Shown piece after piece: positions 8,642 to 19,500 of a stretch of 64,000 bases of DNA. This DNA is from Planctomycetota bacterium. Its GTDB lineage: Bacteria; Planctomycetota; JAMOSO01. The position numbers and the translations under genes are program-made. The notes under the pieces were generated by a model, which made no database searches, had not been told where the DNA came from, and worked only from the letters and a program-made list of their open reading frames with translations. The stretch lies in assembly GCA_027063065.1 (NCBI GenBank), contig JAMOSO010000003.1:1-64000 (forward strand), read 5' to 3'. How positions within the stretch are numbered: the stretch's first letter is position 1; every line of letters starts with the position of its first letter.

Positions 8642-9053
8642 CGTTATACCTCTTTACCATTCTAACTCTAATTGGAAGCTTATGTGCTTGACGACGAAAT
8701 ACTTCACGAGCAATTTCTTCAGAAACACCTTTAAGCTCAAAAAGTATAGTGCCAGGCTTAACAACAGCCGCCCAATAATCAACTTCACCTTTACCTTTAC
8801 CCATTCGTGTTTCTGCAGCTGTTGCAGTAACAGGTTTATGAGGAAATATGCGAATAAACAATTTGCCTTCACCACCTGTAAAATGTGCACAAGTTAGACG
8901 ACAAGATTCAATTTGACGACCAGAAATCCAAGCGTTTTCTAAAGATTGCATTCCATAATCGCCATAAGCAACATAGTGACCTTTGGCAGCTACACCTTTG
9001 TTAGAGCCGCGCATTTGTTTACGGTATTTAACTCGCTTTGGCATTAGGGCCAT
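8628..9053 (-). CDS. rplP: 50S ribosomal protein L16
   Basis: Large-subunit protein L16 near the A-site tRNA, 141 residues. The start MALMPKRVKYRKQMRG at 9053 has GGAG five nt upstream; the inner ATG at 9044 would sit worse. The family segments GRQIESCRLTCAHFTGG-like and the ending around AHKLPIRVRMVKR are present. The gene overlaps the end of rpsC by 26 nt and rpmC by 14 nt, the tightest packing in the cluster. Confidence 0.96.
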   Translation of the reverse strand: MALMPKRVKYRKQMRGSNKGVAAKGHYVAYGDYGMQSLENAWISGRQIESCRLTCAHFTGGEGKLFIRIFPHKPVTATAAETRMGKGKGEVDYWAAVVKPGTILFELKGVSEEIAREVFRRQAHKLPIRVRMVKRYNDETI

Positions 9054-9717
9054 TTTTGCTCCGTTCCTCTGCGTTACTCATATCAAGAATTCCTTTGAAT
9101 ATCCAAACCTTTACACCTAAGTCTCCATAGGTTGTAATTGCGTTTGTATAACCATAATCAATATCGGCATCCAAAGTAGACAGCGGCAATGCTCCCTCTT
9201 GAATAACCTCAGCACGTGCGATGTCCGCTCCATTTAAACGACCAGCAACACGGATTTTAATACCCAATGCACCTGATTCCATAGAGAGATCACGAGCTCT
9301 TTGCATAACACGGCGAAAAGATCCGCGGCGTTCCAACTGTTGAGCAATATTGGCAGATACCAATTTTGCATCTAAAGAAGGTTTAGCAACTTCATTGATT
9401 TTGATGTTTACCTTGCATTTTGTTAGCTTGGCAACTTCAGCGCGTAAAGCATCGATATCACGACCTTTAGGACCTATAATAAGTCCTGGACGTTCGGTGC
9501 TAATGGTCATTACGAGTTCTTCATCACCACCGATTGGGCGGCGTTCGATCTCGATCTTAGAGATACCAGCGTGTGATAACTTCTTGTTAGTGAAGCGTTT
9601 GATCTTTTGATCTTCTACGAGCTTATCGCCAAACTCGTACTTACTGGCACTCCAACGGGATTTCCAAGGACGTGTATATCCAAGACGAAATCCGTAGGGA
9701 TGTGTTTTTTGTCCCAC
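9028..9717 (-). CDS. rpsC: 30S ribosomal protein S3
   Basis: mRNA-entry protein S3, 229 residues. The N-terminus MGQKTHPYGFRLGYTRPWKS, a type II KH domain with RPGLIIGPKGRDIDALRAE, and the C-terminal domain with RRVMQRARDLSMESGALGIK and SGRLNGADIAR-like text (AGRLNGADIARAE) identify it. The start is GTG at 9717 with AAAGGAG upstream; it lies 3 nt after rplV ends. The C-terminal tail (NAEERSKNGPNAKAS) is variable in this family. Confidence 0.97.
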   Translation of the reverse strand: MGQKTHPYGFRLGYTRPWKSRWSASKYEFGDKLVEDQKIKRFTNKKLSHAGISKIEIERRPIGGDEELVMTISTERPGLIIGPKGRDIDALRAEVAKLTKCKVNIKINEVAKPSLDAKLVSANIAQQLERRGSFRRVMQRARDLSMESGALGIKIRVAGRLNGADIARAEVIQEGALPLSTLDADIDYGYTNAITTYGDLGVKVWIFKGILDMSNAEERSKNGPNAKAS

Positions 9718-9720
9718 CTA

Positions 9721-10059
9721 CTACTCCTTTCCTGATGAAAGTTCAATGGTTATATGGCTAGTTCGCTTACGAATCGGTGTCGCGCGCCCCTGAGCCCTTG
9801 CAATAAAACGATGGATGGTGGGTCCTTCGTCGGCGAATGCCTTGCTGATGAACAAATCATCCACATTAGGATCATCTTTTTCAACAGCATTGGCCACGGC
9901 AGATTTAACTACCTTTGTTATCATATAAGCCGCACGTTTTGGCAAGCTATCTAGAATCTCTAACGATTGATTGGCATTTTTACCACGAATCGCATCAAGA
10001 ACTAAACGTACCTTACGAGCTGACATACGAGCATTTTTATGTTGTGCTACATAACTCAT
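9721..10059 (-). CDS. rplV: 50S ribosomal protein L22
   Basis: Exit-tunnel protein L22, 112 residues. Segments MSARKVRLVLDAIRGKNANQ, SAVANAVE and the beta-hairpin region ending FIARAQGRATPIRKRTSHITI, which lines the tunnel and is the macrolide-relevant loop, are typical. It lies between rpsS and rpsC. Confidence 0.97.
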   Translation of the reverse strand: MSYVAQHKNARMSARKVRLVLDAIRGKNANQSLEILDSLPKRAAYMITKVVKSAVANAVEKDDPNVDDLFISKAFADEGPTIHRFIARAQGRATPIRKRTSHITIELSSGKE

Positions 10060-10068
10060 TCTTTACCC

Positions 10069-10329
10069 TTATTTTTTCTTATGTCCACGGAATGTGCGTG
10101 TTGGCGCAAATTCACCTAATTTGTGACTTACCATCATTTCAGTAATAGCGACATCAACAAATTTGTTACCACAATGAATTGAAAAAGTACAACCAACAAA
10201 ATCTGGGATAATTGTACAGGCTCGAGCCCAAGTCTTAATGGGTTTTTTATTTCCCTCAGCTTTAGCTTTCTCAACTTTTTTAATTAACTTGAGGTCAACT
10301 GCGGGACCTTTTTTTATAGATCTACTCAT
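10069..10329 (-). CDS. rpsS: 30S ribosomal protein S19
   Basis: Head protein S19, partner of S13, 86 residues. [18 protein letters not shown] at the N-terminus, [13 protein letters not shown], and the C-terminal [19 protein letters not shown] are family signatures. Its first base overlaps the last base of rplB, so translation is probably coupled. Confidence 0.97.
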   Translation of the reverse strand: MSRSIKKGPAVDLKLIKKVEKAKAEGNKKPIKTWARACTIIPDFVGCTFSIHCGNKFVDVAITEMMVSHKLGEFAPTRTFRGHKKK

Positions 10330-11159
10330 TAGGATCTCCCACGACGATGTCGCACAACAAATGTATTAGTAAGTGATTTAGCTTTTCTGGTACGACCACC
10401 TTTGGCGTATATACCAGTTGGAGAACAAGGATGTCCACCAGAGTTACGGTCTTCACCACCACCCATTGGGTGATCAACTGGATTTTGAGCTGTACCACGA
10501 ACTGTTGGCCTCCAACCTCTCCAGCGATTACGTCCAGCCTTACCCTGTTTTACTAAAGAATAATCTTTATTTCCAACAGTACCGACTGTAGCGCGAGCTA
10601 ATCCTGAGATACGTCTAACAGCACCAGATGGCAATGTAACTTGAACCCAAGTACCATCTTCATCTTTAGCTGATAATTTTGCCCACGAACCGGCACTACG
10701 CGCCAAACTAGCGCCTTTACCAGGTTCCGTCTCAACAGCATGTATAGTATACCCTACTGGTATATTACGCATTTCCATTGCATTTCCAACCTCTGGTTCA
10801 ACTTTTGAACCACTTAGCAAAACTTGACCTACTTCAAGATTTTGTGGCGCAATAATATAACGTTTTTCACCATCGGCATAATGCAAAAGAGCAATGTTTG
10901 AAGAACGATTTGGATCATATTCAATAGTAGCAACAGTGGCTGGCACATTATCTTTAGTACGCTTAAAATCAATAATACGATACTTACGAGCATGACCGCC
11001 ACCGCGATGACGTACTGTTATGCGACCTGTATTATTACGGCCGCCGTTTTTCTTTAAGGTTTCAACGAGGCTTTTTTCTGGTGTATCAGTAGTGATTTCT
11101 GCGAAATCAAGACTGGTCATGCCACGTCTTCCTGGTGTATTTGGCTTATACTTTTTCAT
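10329..11159 (-). CDS. rplB: 50S ribosomal protein L2
   Basis: Large-subunit protein L2, needed for the peptidyl-transferase centre and subunit joining; 276 residues. It begins [18 protein letters not shown], has [21 protein letters not shown] (split by the usual loop), and the C-terminal [17 protein letters not shown] with the conserved histidine near residue 230. Neighbours are rplW and rpsS. Confidence 0.98.
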   Translation of the reverse strand: MKKYKPNTPGRRGMTSLDFAEITTDTPEKSLVETLKKNGGRNNTGRITVRHRGGGHARKYRIIDFKRTKDNVPATVATIEYDPNRSSNIALLHYADGEKRYIIAPQNLEVGQVLLSGSKVEPEVGNAMEMRNIPVGYTIHAVETEPGKGASLARSAGSWAKLSAKDEDGTWVQVTLPSGAVRRISGLARATVGTVGNKDYSLVKQGKAGRNRWRGWRPTVRGTAQNPVDHPMGGGEDRNSGGHPCSPTGIYAKGGRTRKAKSLTNTFVVRHRRGRS

Positions 11160-11160
11160 T

Positions 11161-11442
11161 TTATACGAACTCTATTGAGTTATCCTTATTCAAAGTAACA
11201 TAAGCTTTTTTCACTTGTGCGCTGCGTCCGTAACCACCTTTACGATTGCGACGCTTTGCAGCGTGACAAACAATAGTGCGTACATTTTCAACTTTTACAG
11301 AAAAAAGCTCTTCTATAGCTTTTCCAATTTGGATCTTATTGGCACGCTTATCAACCTCAAAAGGATACGTATTTTGAGTATTGATCATAGTCATGCCCTT
11401 TTCACTTACGATAGGACGTTTTACAATTTCATGTGCTTTCAT
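11161..11442 (-). CDS. rplW: 50S ribosomal protein L23
   Basis: Exit-tunnel protein L23, docking site of trigger factor and SRP; 93 residues. It shows [11 protein letters not shown] at the N-terminus, [19 protein letters not shown] and the basic loop around [12 protein letters not shown]. The start overlaps the end of rplD by one base. Confidence 0.95.
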   Translation of the reverse strand: MKAHEIVKRPIVSEKGMTMINTQNTYPFEVDKRANKIQIGKAIEELFSVKVENVRTIVCHAAKRRNRKGGYGRSAQVKKAYVTLNKDNSIEFV

Positions 11443-12065
11443 TATTTAGCCGCCTTTTCAACTGCTTGAGTTATACCTTCTTTAGAGAAGATAGTAACTT
11501 CATTGTTGAGAATATCATAAGCATTTAATTCAGATGCAACCCGAACTTCAACACGAGGAATATTACGAAAACTTTTTACAAGATTTTCATTATAACCTTC
11601 TGAAACAACTAAAACACGTTTAGATGCTTTGAAATTATTCAGAATTGCTACTGCTTCTTTGGTTTTTGGAGCTGCAAAATCAAATGCATCAATTACTTTA
11701 ACCTGAGAGTCTTGAACTTTAGAAAGAAGAGCCGATCTAACAGCAGCTTGTTTCATTTTCTTAGGAATTGTAACACTAAAATCGCGCGTACGAGGCCCCA
11801 TTGCAACAGCACCGCTTCTATGATGAGGAGCACCCTTACGACCTTGTCTTGCATTACCAGTACCTTTTTGTTTAAAGGCCTTTTTAGACGAATAAACCAA
11901 ATCACGTCTTGTCAACGTATTAGCATTACCCTGACGCTGATTAGCTTCATGAGCAACCACAACTTGTTTAAGAACCACGTGATTTACTTCTTCACCTAAC
12001 TTAGTTATATCTACGACCAAGGTATCAACCTTTTCACCGTTTTTATTTAATACTTCTAGTTCCAT
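11442..12065 (-). CDS. rplD: 50S ribosomal protein L4
   Basis: Exit-tunnel protein L4, 207 residues. The tunnel loop is visible as SKKAFKQKGTGNARQGRKGA followed by PHHRSGAVAMGPRTRDF. In E. coli L4 represses its own S10 operon by acting on the mRNA leader; the hairpin located between the promoter and rpsJ here (13064-13091) is a candidate target in this genome, which is inference only. The gene lies between rplC and rplW. Confidence 0.97.
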   Translation of the reverse strand: MELEVLNKNGEKVDTLVVDITKLGEEVNHVVLKQVVVAHEANQRQGNANTLTRRDLVYSSKKAFKQKGTGNARQGRKGAPHHRSGAVAMGPRTRDFSVTIPKKMKQAAVRSALLSKVQDSQVKVIDAFDFAAPKTKEAVAILNNFKASKRVLVVSEGYNENLVKSFRNIPRVEVRVASELNAYDILNNEVTIFSKEGITQAVEKAAK

Positions 12066-12075
12066 TTTCTATTCC

Positions 12076-12705
12076 TTAGCCTAACTTATTGGTTGAACGA
12101 ATAAAAACATGTCCACCCTTGGGTCCTGGGACACCGCCCTTAACCACAATAAGAGACTTTTCGACGTCGATTTCAAGAACTTGTAAATTACGCATAGTAA
12201 TACGTTTATTTCCGTATTGACCTGGCATTTTCTTACCCTTGATAGTTTTTCCTGGATCTGCACACATTCCGATAGAGCCTGGCTTTCTTTCCCAATCTCC
12301 ACCATGCGATGCACGACCACCTCCGAATCCCCAGCGTTTTACAACACCAGAAAAACCGCGGCCTTTAGAAACACCCACAACATCGACGCTAGCAACATCA
12401 GCAAAGATGTTTACGTCTAAATCTTTCTCAACGTCAACTTCTTGACCATCATCAAGACGTACTTCACGTACAACTTGTTTAACAGCCTTACCGTTCTTAG
12501 CAGCCTTACCCGCTTCTGGTTTATTAATACGTGATTTTTTCTTGTCACCAAAACCAATTTGGATCGCACTGTAACCATCCTTTTCAACCGTCTTGACCTG
12601 CAAGATTGGACAAGGACCTGCTTCAATTACTGTAGCCGGCACCAACTTACCATCTACAAAAAGATGAGTCATACCAAGCTTTTTTCCTAAAATTCCAGTC
12701 GCCAT
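12076..12705 (-). CDS. rplC: 50S ribosomal protein L3
   Basis: Large-subunit protein L3, reaching toward the peptidyl-transferase centre; 209 residues. GILGKKLGMTHLF at the N-terminus and the loop KGRGFSGVVKRWGFGGGRASHG with the following RKPGSIGMCADPGK are family hallmarks. It lies between rpsJ and rplD as usual. Confidence 0.97.
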   Translation of the reverse strand: MATGILGKKLGMTHLFVDGKLVPATVIEAGPCPILQVKTVEKDGYSAIQIGFGDKKKSRINKPEAGKAAKNGKAVKQVVREVRLDDGQEVDVEKDLDVNIFADVASVDVVGVSKGRGFSGVVKRWGFGGGRASHGGDWERKPGSIGMCADPGKTIKGKKMPGQYGNKRITMRNLQVLEIDVEKSLIVVKGGVPGPKGGHVFIRSTNKLG

Positions 12706-12713
12706 AATACTTC

Positions 12714-13028
12714 CTAGAATTTCTCTTTCAAACTAATTGAAATACCAGCCGGCATAGTCAAACGACCAACAGCATCAATAGTTTTAGGGGTCAAATCAAG
12801 CAAATCGACTAAACGTTTATGAGTACGAGCCTCAAATTGTTCACGCGACTTCTTGTTAACATGCGGAGAACGCAATACTGTATAACGTTCTATCCTTGTT
12901 GGAAGTGGGATTGGACCTGCGACCTTGGCTCCAGATTTCTTAGCTGTTTCAACAATGTCAAAAGTAGCTTTATCTAGTAGCTCATGATCATAGGCTTCAA
13001 TCTTTATCCGGATTCTTTCTCCAGCCAT
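12714..13028 (-). CDS. rpsJ: 30S ribosomal protein S10 (NusE)
   Basis: Head protein S10, which also works as NusE in transcription antitermination with NusB and NusG; 104 residues. It begins [19 protein letters not shown], has the loop [24 protein letters not shown] and ends SLKEKF. It opens the S10 operon: the promoter and a terminator-like hairpin lie within the 100 nt upstream. SD AAAGGAAA lies before the ATG. Confidence 0.97.
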   Translation of the reverse strand: MAGERIRIKIEAYDHELLDKATFDIVETAKKSGAKVAGPIPLPTRIERYTVLRSPHVNKKSREQFEARTHKRLVDLLDLTPKTIDAVGRLTMPAGISISLKEKF

Positions 13029-13063
13029 AAGATCTTTTTCCTTTAATAAGGACCCATTGGATC

Positions 13064-13091
13064 AAAAAAAACACCCTCACACATTTGAGGG
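13064..13091 (-). terminator. Terminator-like hairpin in the S10 leader (attenuator candidate)
   Basis: On the minus strand CCCTCA (13091-13086) pairs with TGAGGG (13079-13074) around a 6-nt loop and is followed by TGTTTTTTTT. It lies downstream of the predicted rpsJ promoter and about 35 nt before the rpsJ start codon, so it would be in the S10 mRNA itself. It could be a second terminator for rpsL or an attenuator of the S10 operon. Confidence 0.6.
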
Positions 13092-13097
13092 CCATGT

Positions 13098-13125
13098 AAT
13101 ATATCGTTTTAAAATATATTTGCAA
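13098..13125 (-). promoter_or_regulatory. Sigma-70-type promoter of the S10-spc-alpha genes
   Basis: On the minus strand TTGCAA (13125-13120), a 16-nt spacer and TATATT (13103-13098) match the -35/-10 consensus with five of six bases in the -10. It is the only good promoter between the rpsL terminator and rpsJ. The predicted start near 13091 puts the terminator-like hairpin at the very 5' end of the transcript. Confidence 0.6.
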
Positions 13126-13146
13126 TAAATTTTATTTTTTTATTAA

Positions 13147-13181
13147 AAAAAATAGCCCTCTTTATTTGAGGGCTATTTTTT
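13147..13181 (-). terminator. Bidirectional terminator after rpsL
   Basis: AAATAGCCCTC (ending 13160) pairs perfectly with GAGGGCTATTT (from 13168) around a 7-nt loop, with runs of A on the left and T on the right, giving U-tracts on both strands. It closes the tRNA-tuf-rpoBC-rpsL transcript 18 nt after the rpsL stop. Confidence 0.9.
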
Positions 13182-13198
13182 AAGAATAAATATTTTAT

Positions 13199-13573
13199 TT
13201 ATTTTTTAGGACGTTTTGCACCATACTTTGAACGACCTTGTCTGCGCGACTCTACACCTGTAGCATCATAAACACCGCGCACAACGTGATAACGCACACC
13301 TGGAAGATCACGAACACGACCACCACGCACCAATACGATACTATGCTCTTGTAAATTATGACCTTCACCACCGATATAGGCAGTTATTTCTTTCCCGTTA
13401 GAAAGACGAACACGCGCAATCTTACGCAATGCCGAATTAGGCTTCTTTGGGGTTTGAGTTTTCACCTGAGTACATACACCACGCTTAAAAGCACAGCTTT
13501 CAAGCACAGGTGAATTAGAACGTTTTTTTACTTTAACGCGACCCTTACGGACCAGTTGATTAATTGTTGGCAT
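13199..13573 (-). CDS. rpsL: 30S ribosomal protein S12
   Basis: Decoding-centre protein S12, 124 residues. It shows [29 protein letters not shown] with the invariant K43/K44 loop, and [12 protein letters not shown]. Position 88, lysine in most bacteria, is arginine here ([12 protein letters not shown]), a change known to give streptomycin resistance in E. coli. The gene overlaps the end of rpoBC by 14 nt. rpsG and fusA, which normally follow, are missing; a terminator follows instead. Confidence 0.98.
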   Translation of the reverse strand: MPTINQLVRKGRVKVKKRSNSPVLESCAFKRGVCTQVKTQTPKKPNSALRKIARVRLSNGKEITAYIGGEGHNLQEHSIVLVRGGRVRDLPGVRYHVVRGVYDATGVESRRQGRSKYGAKRPKK

Positions 13574-16500
13574 TTACCAATTCTCCTTCAGTTTCTAAAT
13601 CAGTTTTAACTTCTTCTTCAAGGATTTCAGGTGCTTGAATTTTAAGCGGAGCCTTGAAAAGAGATTGTAATCCCGTTCCTGCAGGAATTACATGTCCCAG
13701 TATAACGTTTTCTTTTAAACCGACAAGGTTATCTACCTTACCAGTAATAGCGGCATCAGTCAAAACCTTAGTAGTTTCTTGGAATGAAGCTGCCGATATA
13801 AAACTCTGGGAATTAATAGCCGCCTTAGTAACACCTAATAATGCTGGTGTTCCTGTGGGTGGCTGTTTTTTTGCTTCGATAAGACGCGCAACCTCAGATT
13901 TGAATAGCCATTTATCGACTTCTTCATTTGCAAGGAAACGACTATCTCCGGGATCTTCAACGTGAACCTTAGACAATTGGGCACGATTAATAATTTCTAT
14001 ATGCTTATCATCGATTCGCACGTTCTGGGTTGAGTATACACCTTGAACTTCTTTTAATAGATAACGTTGCAATTCTTCTTCACCCAAAATAGCAAGAATA
14101 TCCTGCAAAACTAAAGGTCCATCAACTAGACCTTCACCTTTTTTAATAGGATCTCCAGTATGTACTCGCAAGTGCTTACCTTGAGGTATCAAATACTCTT
14201 TAGTAATGTCCGCATCTACGTTAGAAACTCTAACTACGCGTTTACCACGTTTTTTGTCACCTATTTCCACAATGCCGTCTATTTCAGATAGAATTGCTGG
14301 CTCTTTAGGTTTTCGAGCTTCAAATAACTCTGTTACACGTGGTAAACCACCAGTAATATCCTGAGTACCTGCAATCTCACGAGGTGTTTTTGCCAAGACT
14401 GCACCAGCTTTTATCTCGGTACCTTCTTGCGCCTCTAAATGCGCTTTCTCTTGGATTCCATATATGCCCGCAACTTCACCATCTGCAGTTTCAATTACAA
14501 TTTGAGGATGATAGTCACCTTTATGTTCCATAATAACAGAACGTTTAATACCACTGGTATCAACTTCTTCTTTCATAGTAATATCCGCTATAATATCTTC
14601 ATAACGCACCTTACCTGCATGCTCTGAAATAATAGGCACCATATGTGGATCCCATTTAGCAAGAACATCTTTAGATTTGACTTTATCACCATTAGCAACA
14701 GGTATTTCCGCACCTGTTGGAACAGCGTATCTTTCAATCTCACGACCTTTAGTATCTTGTACTGCAATGAAACCATTACGATTTAATACTAATGACTTAC
14801 CTTCCTCATTGAACACTGTTTTTAAATTGTCATAAACAACAATTCCAGATTTCTTAGCATGAAACTCTGACTCTTGCAATGCACGAGAGGCAGTTCCACC
14901 AATGTGGAAAGTACGCATGGTAAGCTGAGTTCCTGGCTCTCCAATTGACTGCGCTGCAATAATTCCAACTGCCGTTCCAGGTTCAACCATAGAACCAGTA
15001 GAAAGCATCATACCATAACATTTAGCACAAATACCCCTATCAGCCTCACAAGTTAAAGGTGAACGCACACGTATCTTGTCATAATTTAACGCTTCAATCT
15101 TTTTAGCTATTTCTTGAGTAATTAATTCTGACTCTTTAACAATCACTTCACCGGTTACAATATCAACAATTGTATCTCTAGCAACACGACCATAGATATT
15201 TGTACTCAAAGATACATCAATCTCGTCTCCACGATATACGACTCCTTTAGTAATACCCCTAAGAGTACCACAATCAGTCATAGTAATTACCTGGTTTTGA
15301 GAAACATCAACTAATTTACGCGTTAAATAACCTGAATCCGCTGTTTTTAAAGCAGTATCAGCCAAGCCCTTTCGTGCACCGTGTGATGATGAAAAGTACT
15401 CGAATCCACGTAAACCTTCTTTAAAGTTTGATTTAATAGGAGTCTCAATAATATCACCATTAGGCTTAGCCATCAATCCACGCATACCAGCTAACTGACG
15501 AATCTGCTGTTTAGAACCACGAGCTCCAGAATCCGCCATAATATAAACAGGATTCATAGGACCATCATCATTCGGCATCTGATCTTTAAGAGTTTGCATC
15601 ATAGACTCACCAATTTGTTCTGTAACATGAGTCCAAATGTCAATAATTTGATTGTAACGCTCCATACGGGTTAAAGCACCCATCTTAAAATCACGCTCAA
15701 TCTTTTTAACTTGTTTATCACCAGCCGCTAACAAAGTAGCTTTATCATCAGGTATTACCATATCAGCATGGCCAAAAGAAATACCCGCAAGAGTTGCTTG
15801 CTGATAACCAAGCGATTTTAAATCATCAATCAATTTAATTGTTGGAATACGACCATTTATAGCATAACAATCGGCAATCACATCTTTAAGAACACCTTTT
15901 TTCATAGCCTTATTATAAAAAGGCATATTTTTTGGTAAAATGTTATCAAAAATAACGCGACCAACCATAGTTTCAACTAAACGACCTTTTCCACCACTAA
16001 TTGAACCATCAGTTAAGACTTTACGACCTTCTTCTAAACCTATCAAAATTCGATCATGAATTTTAATTACATTTTGAGCATAAGCCATCAAAACTTCTTC
16101 ATTGTTACTGAAAATCTTTGTAGCTTCCTTACTACCGTTTGGTAAGCCTGTAATAAAGTAACAACCCAATACTATATCCTGTGAAGGACTTAGCGTAGGT
16201 TCGCCAGAAGCAGGTGAAAAAATATTTTGCGGAGCCATCATCAGTAAGAAAGCTTCAACCTTTGCCTCTTGAGACAACGGTAAATGCACAGCCATCTGAT
16301 CACCATCAAAGTCCGCATTAAAACCACCACAAACTAAAGGATGCAACTGAATAGCCTTACCTTCAATTAAAACTGGTTCAAAAGCTTGAATTCCAAGACG
16401 ATGCAATGTTGGTGCTCGATTAAGCATTACAGGATGATTTTTAATCACATCTTCTACAATGCCCCAAATTTCCTCATCTTGTCTATCAATCATCTTGCGA

Positions 16501-19500
16501 GCACTCTTAATAGTGTCACATAAACCACGATCTTTCAACCTGCGAATAATAAATGGTTGATAAAGTTCCAAGGCAATGCGTTTAGGCAATCCACATTGAT
16601 GCAATTTTAATTCAGGTCCCACAACAATTACAGAACGGGCTGAATAATCCACACGCTTACCTAATAAATTGCCACGGAATCTACCCTGCTTACCTTTAAT
16701 CATATCAGTTAATGATTTCAGAGGACGATTACCTGTTCCCAATACAGCACGCTTACAACGAGCATTATCAAATAAAGCATCAACTGCTTGTTGTAGCATA
16801 CGTTTTTCATTTTTGATAATAATTTCTGGAGCATTTAAATCCATTAGATTTTTCAATCTATTATTACGATTAATTACTCGCCTATACAAATCATTCAAAT
16901 CACTTGTAGCAAAATTACCTGATTCCAAAGGAATAAGAGGTCGCAATTCAGGAGGTATAACGGGTATCACATTAAATATCATATCTTCTGGTTTATTTAA
17001 TGATTCACCAAAGGCCTCTACTATGCGCAAACGTTTGATAATATTCTTTTTAGTTTGTTGAGATTTTGTTTTTTCAAAATTTTCTCTTAACTCTACTGCC
17101 ATTTTAACAACGTCAATAGTAGATAAAATATCACGTATTGCTTCTGCACCCATAGCTGCACGGAACTCTGCACCAAACTTAGCACGAGTTTCTGCATACT
17201 CTTCTTCAGAAAGTATTTCACAAAATTTCAACGGAGTATCACCCGTTTCAATAACTATATATTTTTGGAAATAAATAACTTGCTGTAAATCAATTGTTTT
17301 AATGTCTAGCAAATTAGCAATTTTAGAAGGAATAGCCTTAAAAAACCAAATATGCGCAACTGGAGCAGCTAAATTAATGTGCCCCATTCTTTCACGACGC
17401 ACTTTAGACCTAACTACAGATACGCCACAACGGTCACAAGTAATACCTTTATATTTGATACCTTTATGCTTGCCACAAAAACATTCCCAGTCCTTAGTAG
17501 GCCCAAAAATCTTTTCACAAAACAAGCCGTCACGTTCTGCACGGAACGAACGGTAATTGATAGTTTCTGGTTTTTTAACTTCACCATGACTCCAAGACCG
17601 CACTTCCTCAGCTTTGGCAATAGATATACAAACTCGTGCAATATCATTAATTTTATCTATTTCACCTGTTTCAGGGGCTGCAGCTTCAACAGCGTCTGCC
17701 AACTCTGTTCCCGCGAAAATATCTTCTGTATCTGATTGATGTTTTTCAGTACGTAAATTTAAACCCAAACCACGGATTTCATTAACTAATACTTGAAAAG
17801 AAACTGGAGTACCAGATTCTAAAACATTTTTTCCTCGAATCATAGATTCGTATATTTTTGTTCTTCCATCAACATCGTCAGATTTTACAGTCAAAAGTTC
17901 TTGTAAAATAGATGCTGCTCCATAAGCCTCTAAAGCCCAAACTTCCATTTCTCCAAAACGCTGACCACCCATTCTAGCTTTACCGCCTAATGGTTGTTGC
18001 GTAATCAAAGAATAAGGACCTGTACCACGTGCATGAATTTTGTCTTGCACTAAATGATGCAATTTCAACATATACATCACGCCAACAGTTGTACGTTGTT
18101 TAAACTTCTCACCCGTACGACCATCATAAAGTTGTGATTTACCGCTTGGATTCATGCCCGCTTCGTTTAAAGCTTCGGCTATATCCTCTTTATTAGCACC
18201 AGTAAATACTGGAGTAATAGCTTGATATCCCATTAGCTTAGCTGCAAAGCCTAAGTGAGTTTCCAAAATCTGACCGACATTCATTCGCGATGGTACGCCT
18301 AACGGATTTAAACATATATCAACGGGAGTACCATCTTCCAAGAATGGCATATCTTCTTGAGGCATTACCCTTGATACAACACCTTTATTTCCGTGTCGAC
18401 CCGCCATTTTATCACCAGCTTGTAATTTTAACTTTCTAGCAACATAAACTTTAACAAGCTCTAACACTCCATGAGGAAGTTCATCACCATAACGCAAGTT
18501 ATTTAATGCTTTCTCTTTTTCTGCACACAAAGCTGACACACCTGCATCATACTCTAAAATTGCATCTTTACATTGCCTTTCCTTGCCAGGTTCAAATTTA
18601 ATATCTTCAACCTTCAAACTCTCTGAAATAGCAATGTACTCATCAGCTTTAAGACCCATAGGTAAAACACCAACCTTACGACCTTTAACATCAACAAGAG
18701 GTGCCCCATTAAGTTCTTCAAGTGTAGCAAATTTTTTCTTAATTAATTTAATAATTTTCTCATTACTCTCTTCGCGTACAACCTTAAGTTTTGCTGTCGG
18801 AGCTCTACGTCTTGGTGCGCCATCTTCACCGCCACCATTTCGCTTAAACTTCTTAACATTAACTACAGTGCCAATAACACCTGGTTTAACGCTCAAAGAA
18901 TCATTTTTTACATCTTCAGCTGATTTACCGAAAATTGAATATAATAATTTTTCTTCTGGCGTTAAATCGCTTTTAGATCTCGGTGCAATTTTCCCTACTA
19001 AAATATCTCCAGGATTAACTTTAGTACCAATAGCTACTACGCCACTGTCATCTAAATTTGCCAAGGCGTCTTCTGGAACATTAGGTATATCACGAGTAAA
19101 TTCTTCTTGACCTAACTTAGTCGCCCTAATTTCAGCAGAAAAACACTCTATATGAATAGAAGTAAATGTGTCATTTTTTAATAAATTTTCATTTACTAAA
19201 ATAGCGTCTTCAAAGTTATAACCTTCCCAAGGTACAAACGCCACTGTAATGTTTTTACCTAAGGCCAAAACACCACCGTCAGTTGCAGGGCCGTCCGAAA
19301 TAACCTGTCCAGCACTAACCTTTTCACCAACTTTTACCAATGGTTTTTGATTAATACAAGTACGCTCATTCAAACCCTCAAACTTACGCAATTTATATTC
19401 TTTGTCACCTATCACAATTAAATTAGATTGAACTTTTGTAACTGTCCCTGCTTCCTCAGCAATGACAATCATTCCAGAATTTTTAGCAATTTCTGCCTCC

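Noticed and set aside
16669-17061. 130-codon plus-strand frame inside the RpoC part
   Set aside because: Antisense to conserved RpoC sequence; no independent evidence.
17660-17770. Sequencing error as the cause of the rpoBC fusion
   Set aside because: There is a specific in-frame linker of about 35 residues, not a direct run-on, and no frameshift or remnant start site; it cannot be fully excluded without reads.
18583-19110. 175-codon plus-strand frame inside rpoBC
   Set aside because: It is opposite to a strongly conserved coding frame, has no ribosome site and resembles no protein.
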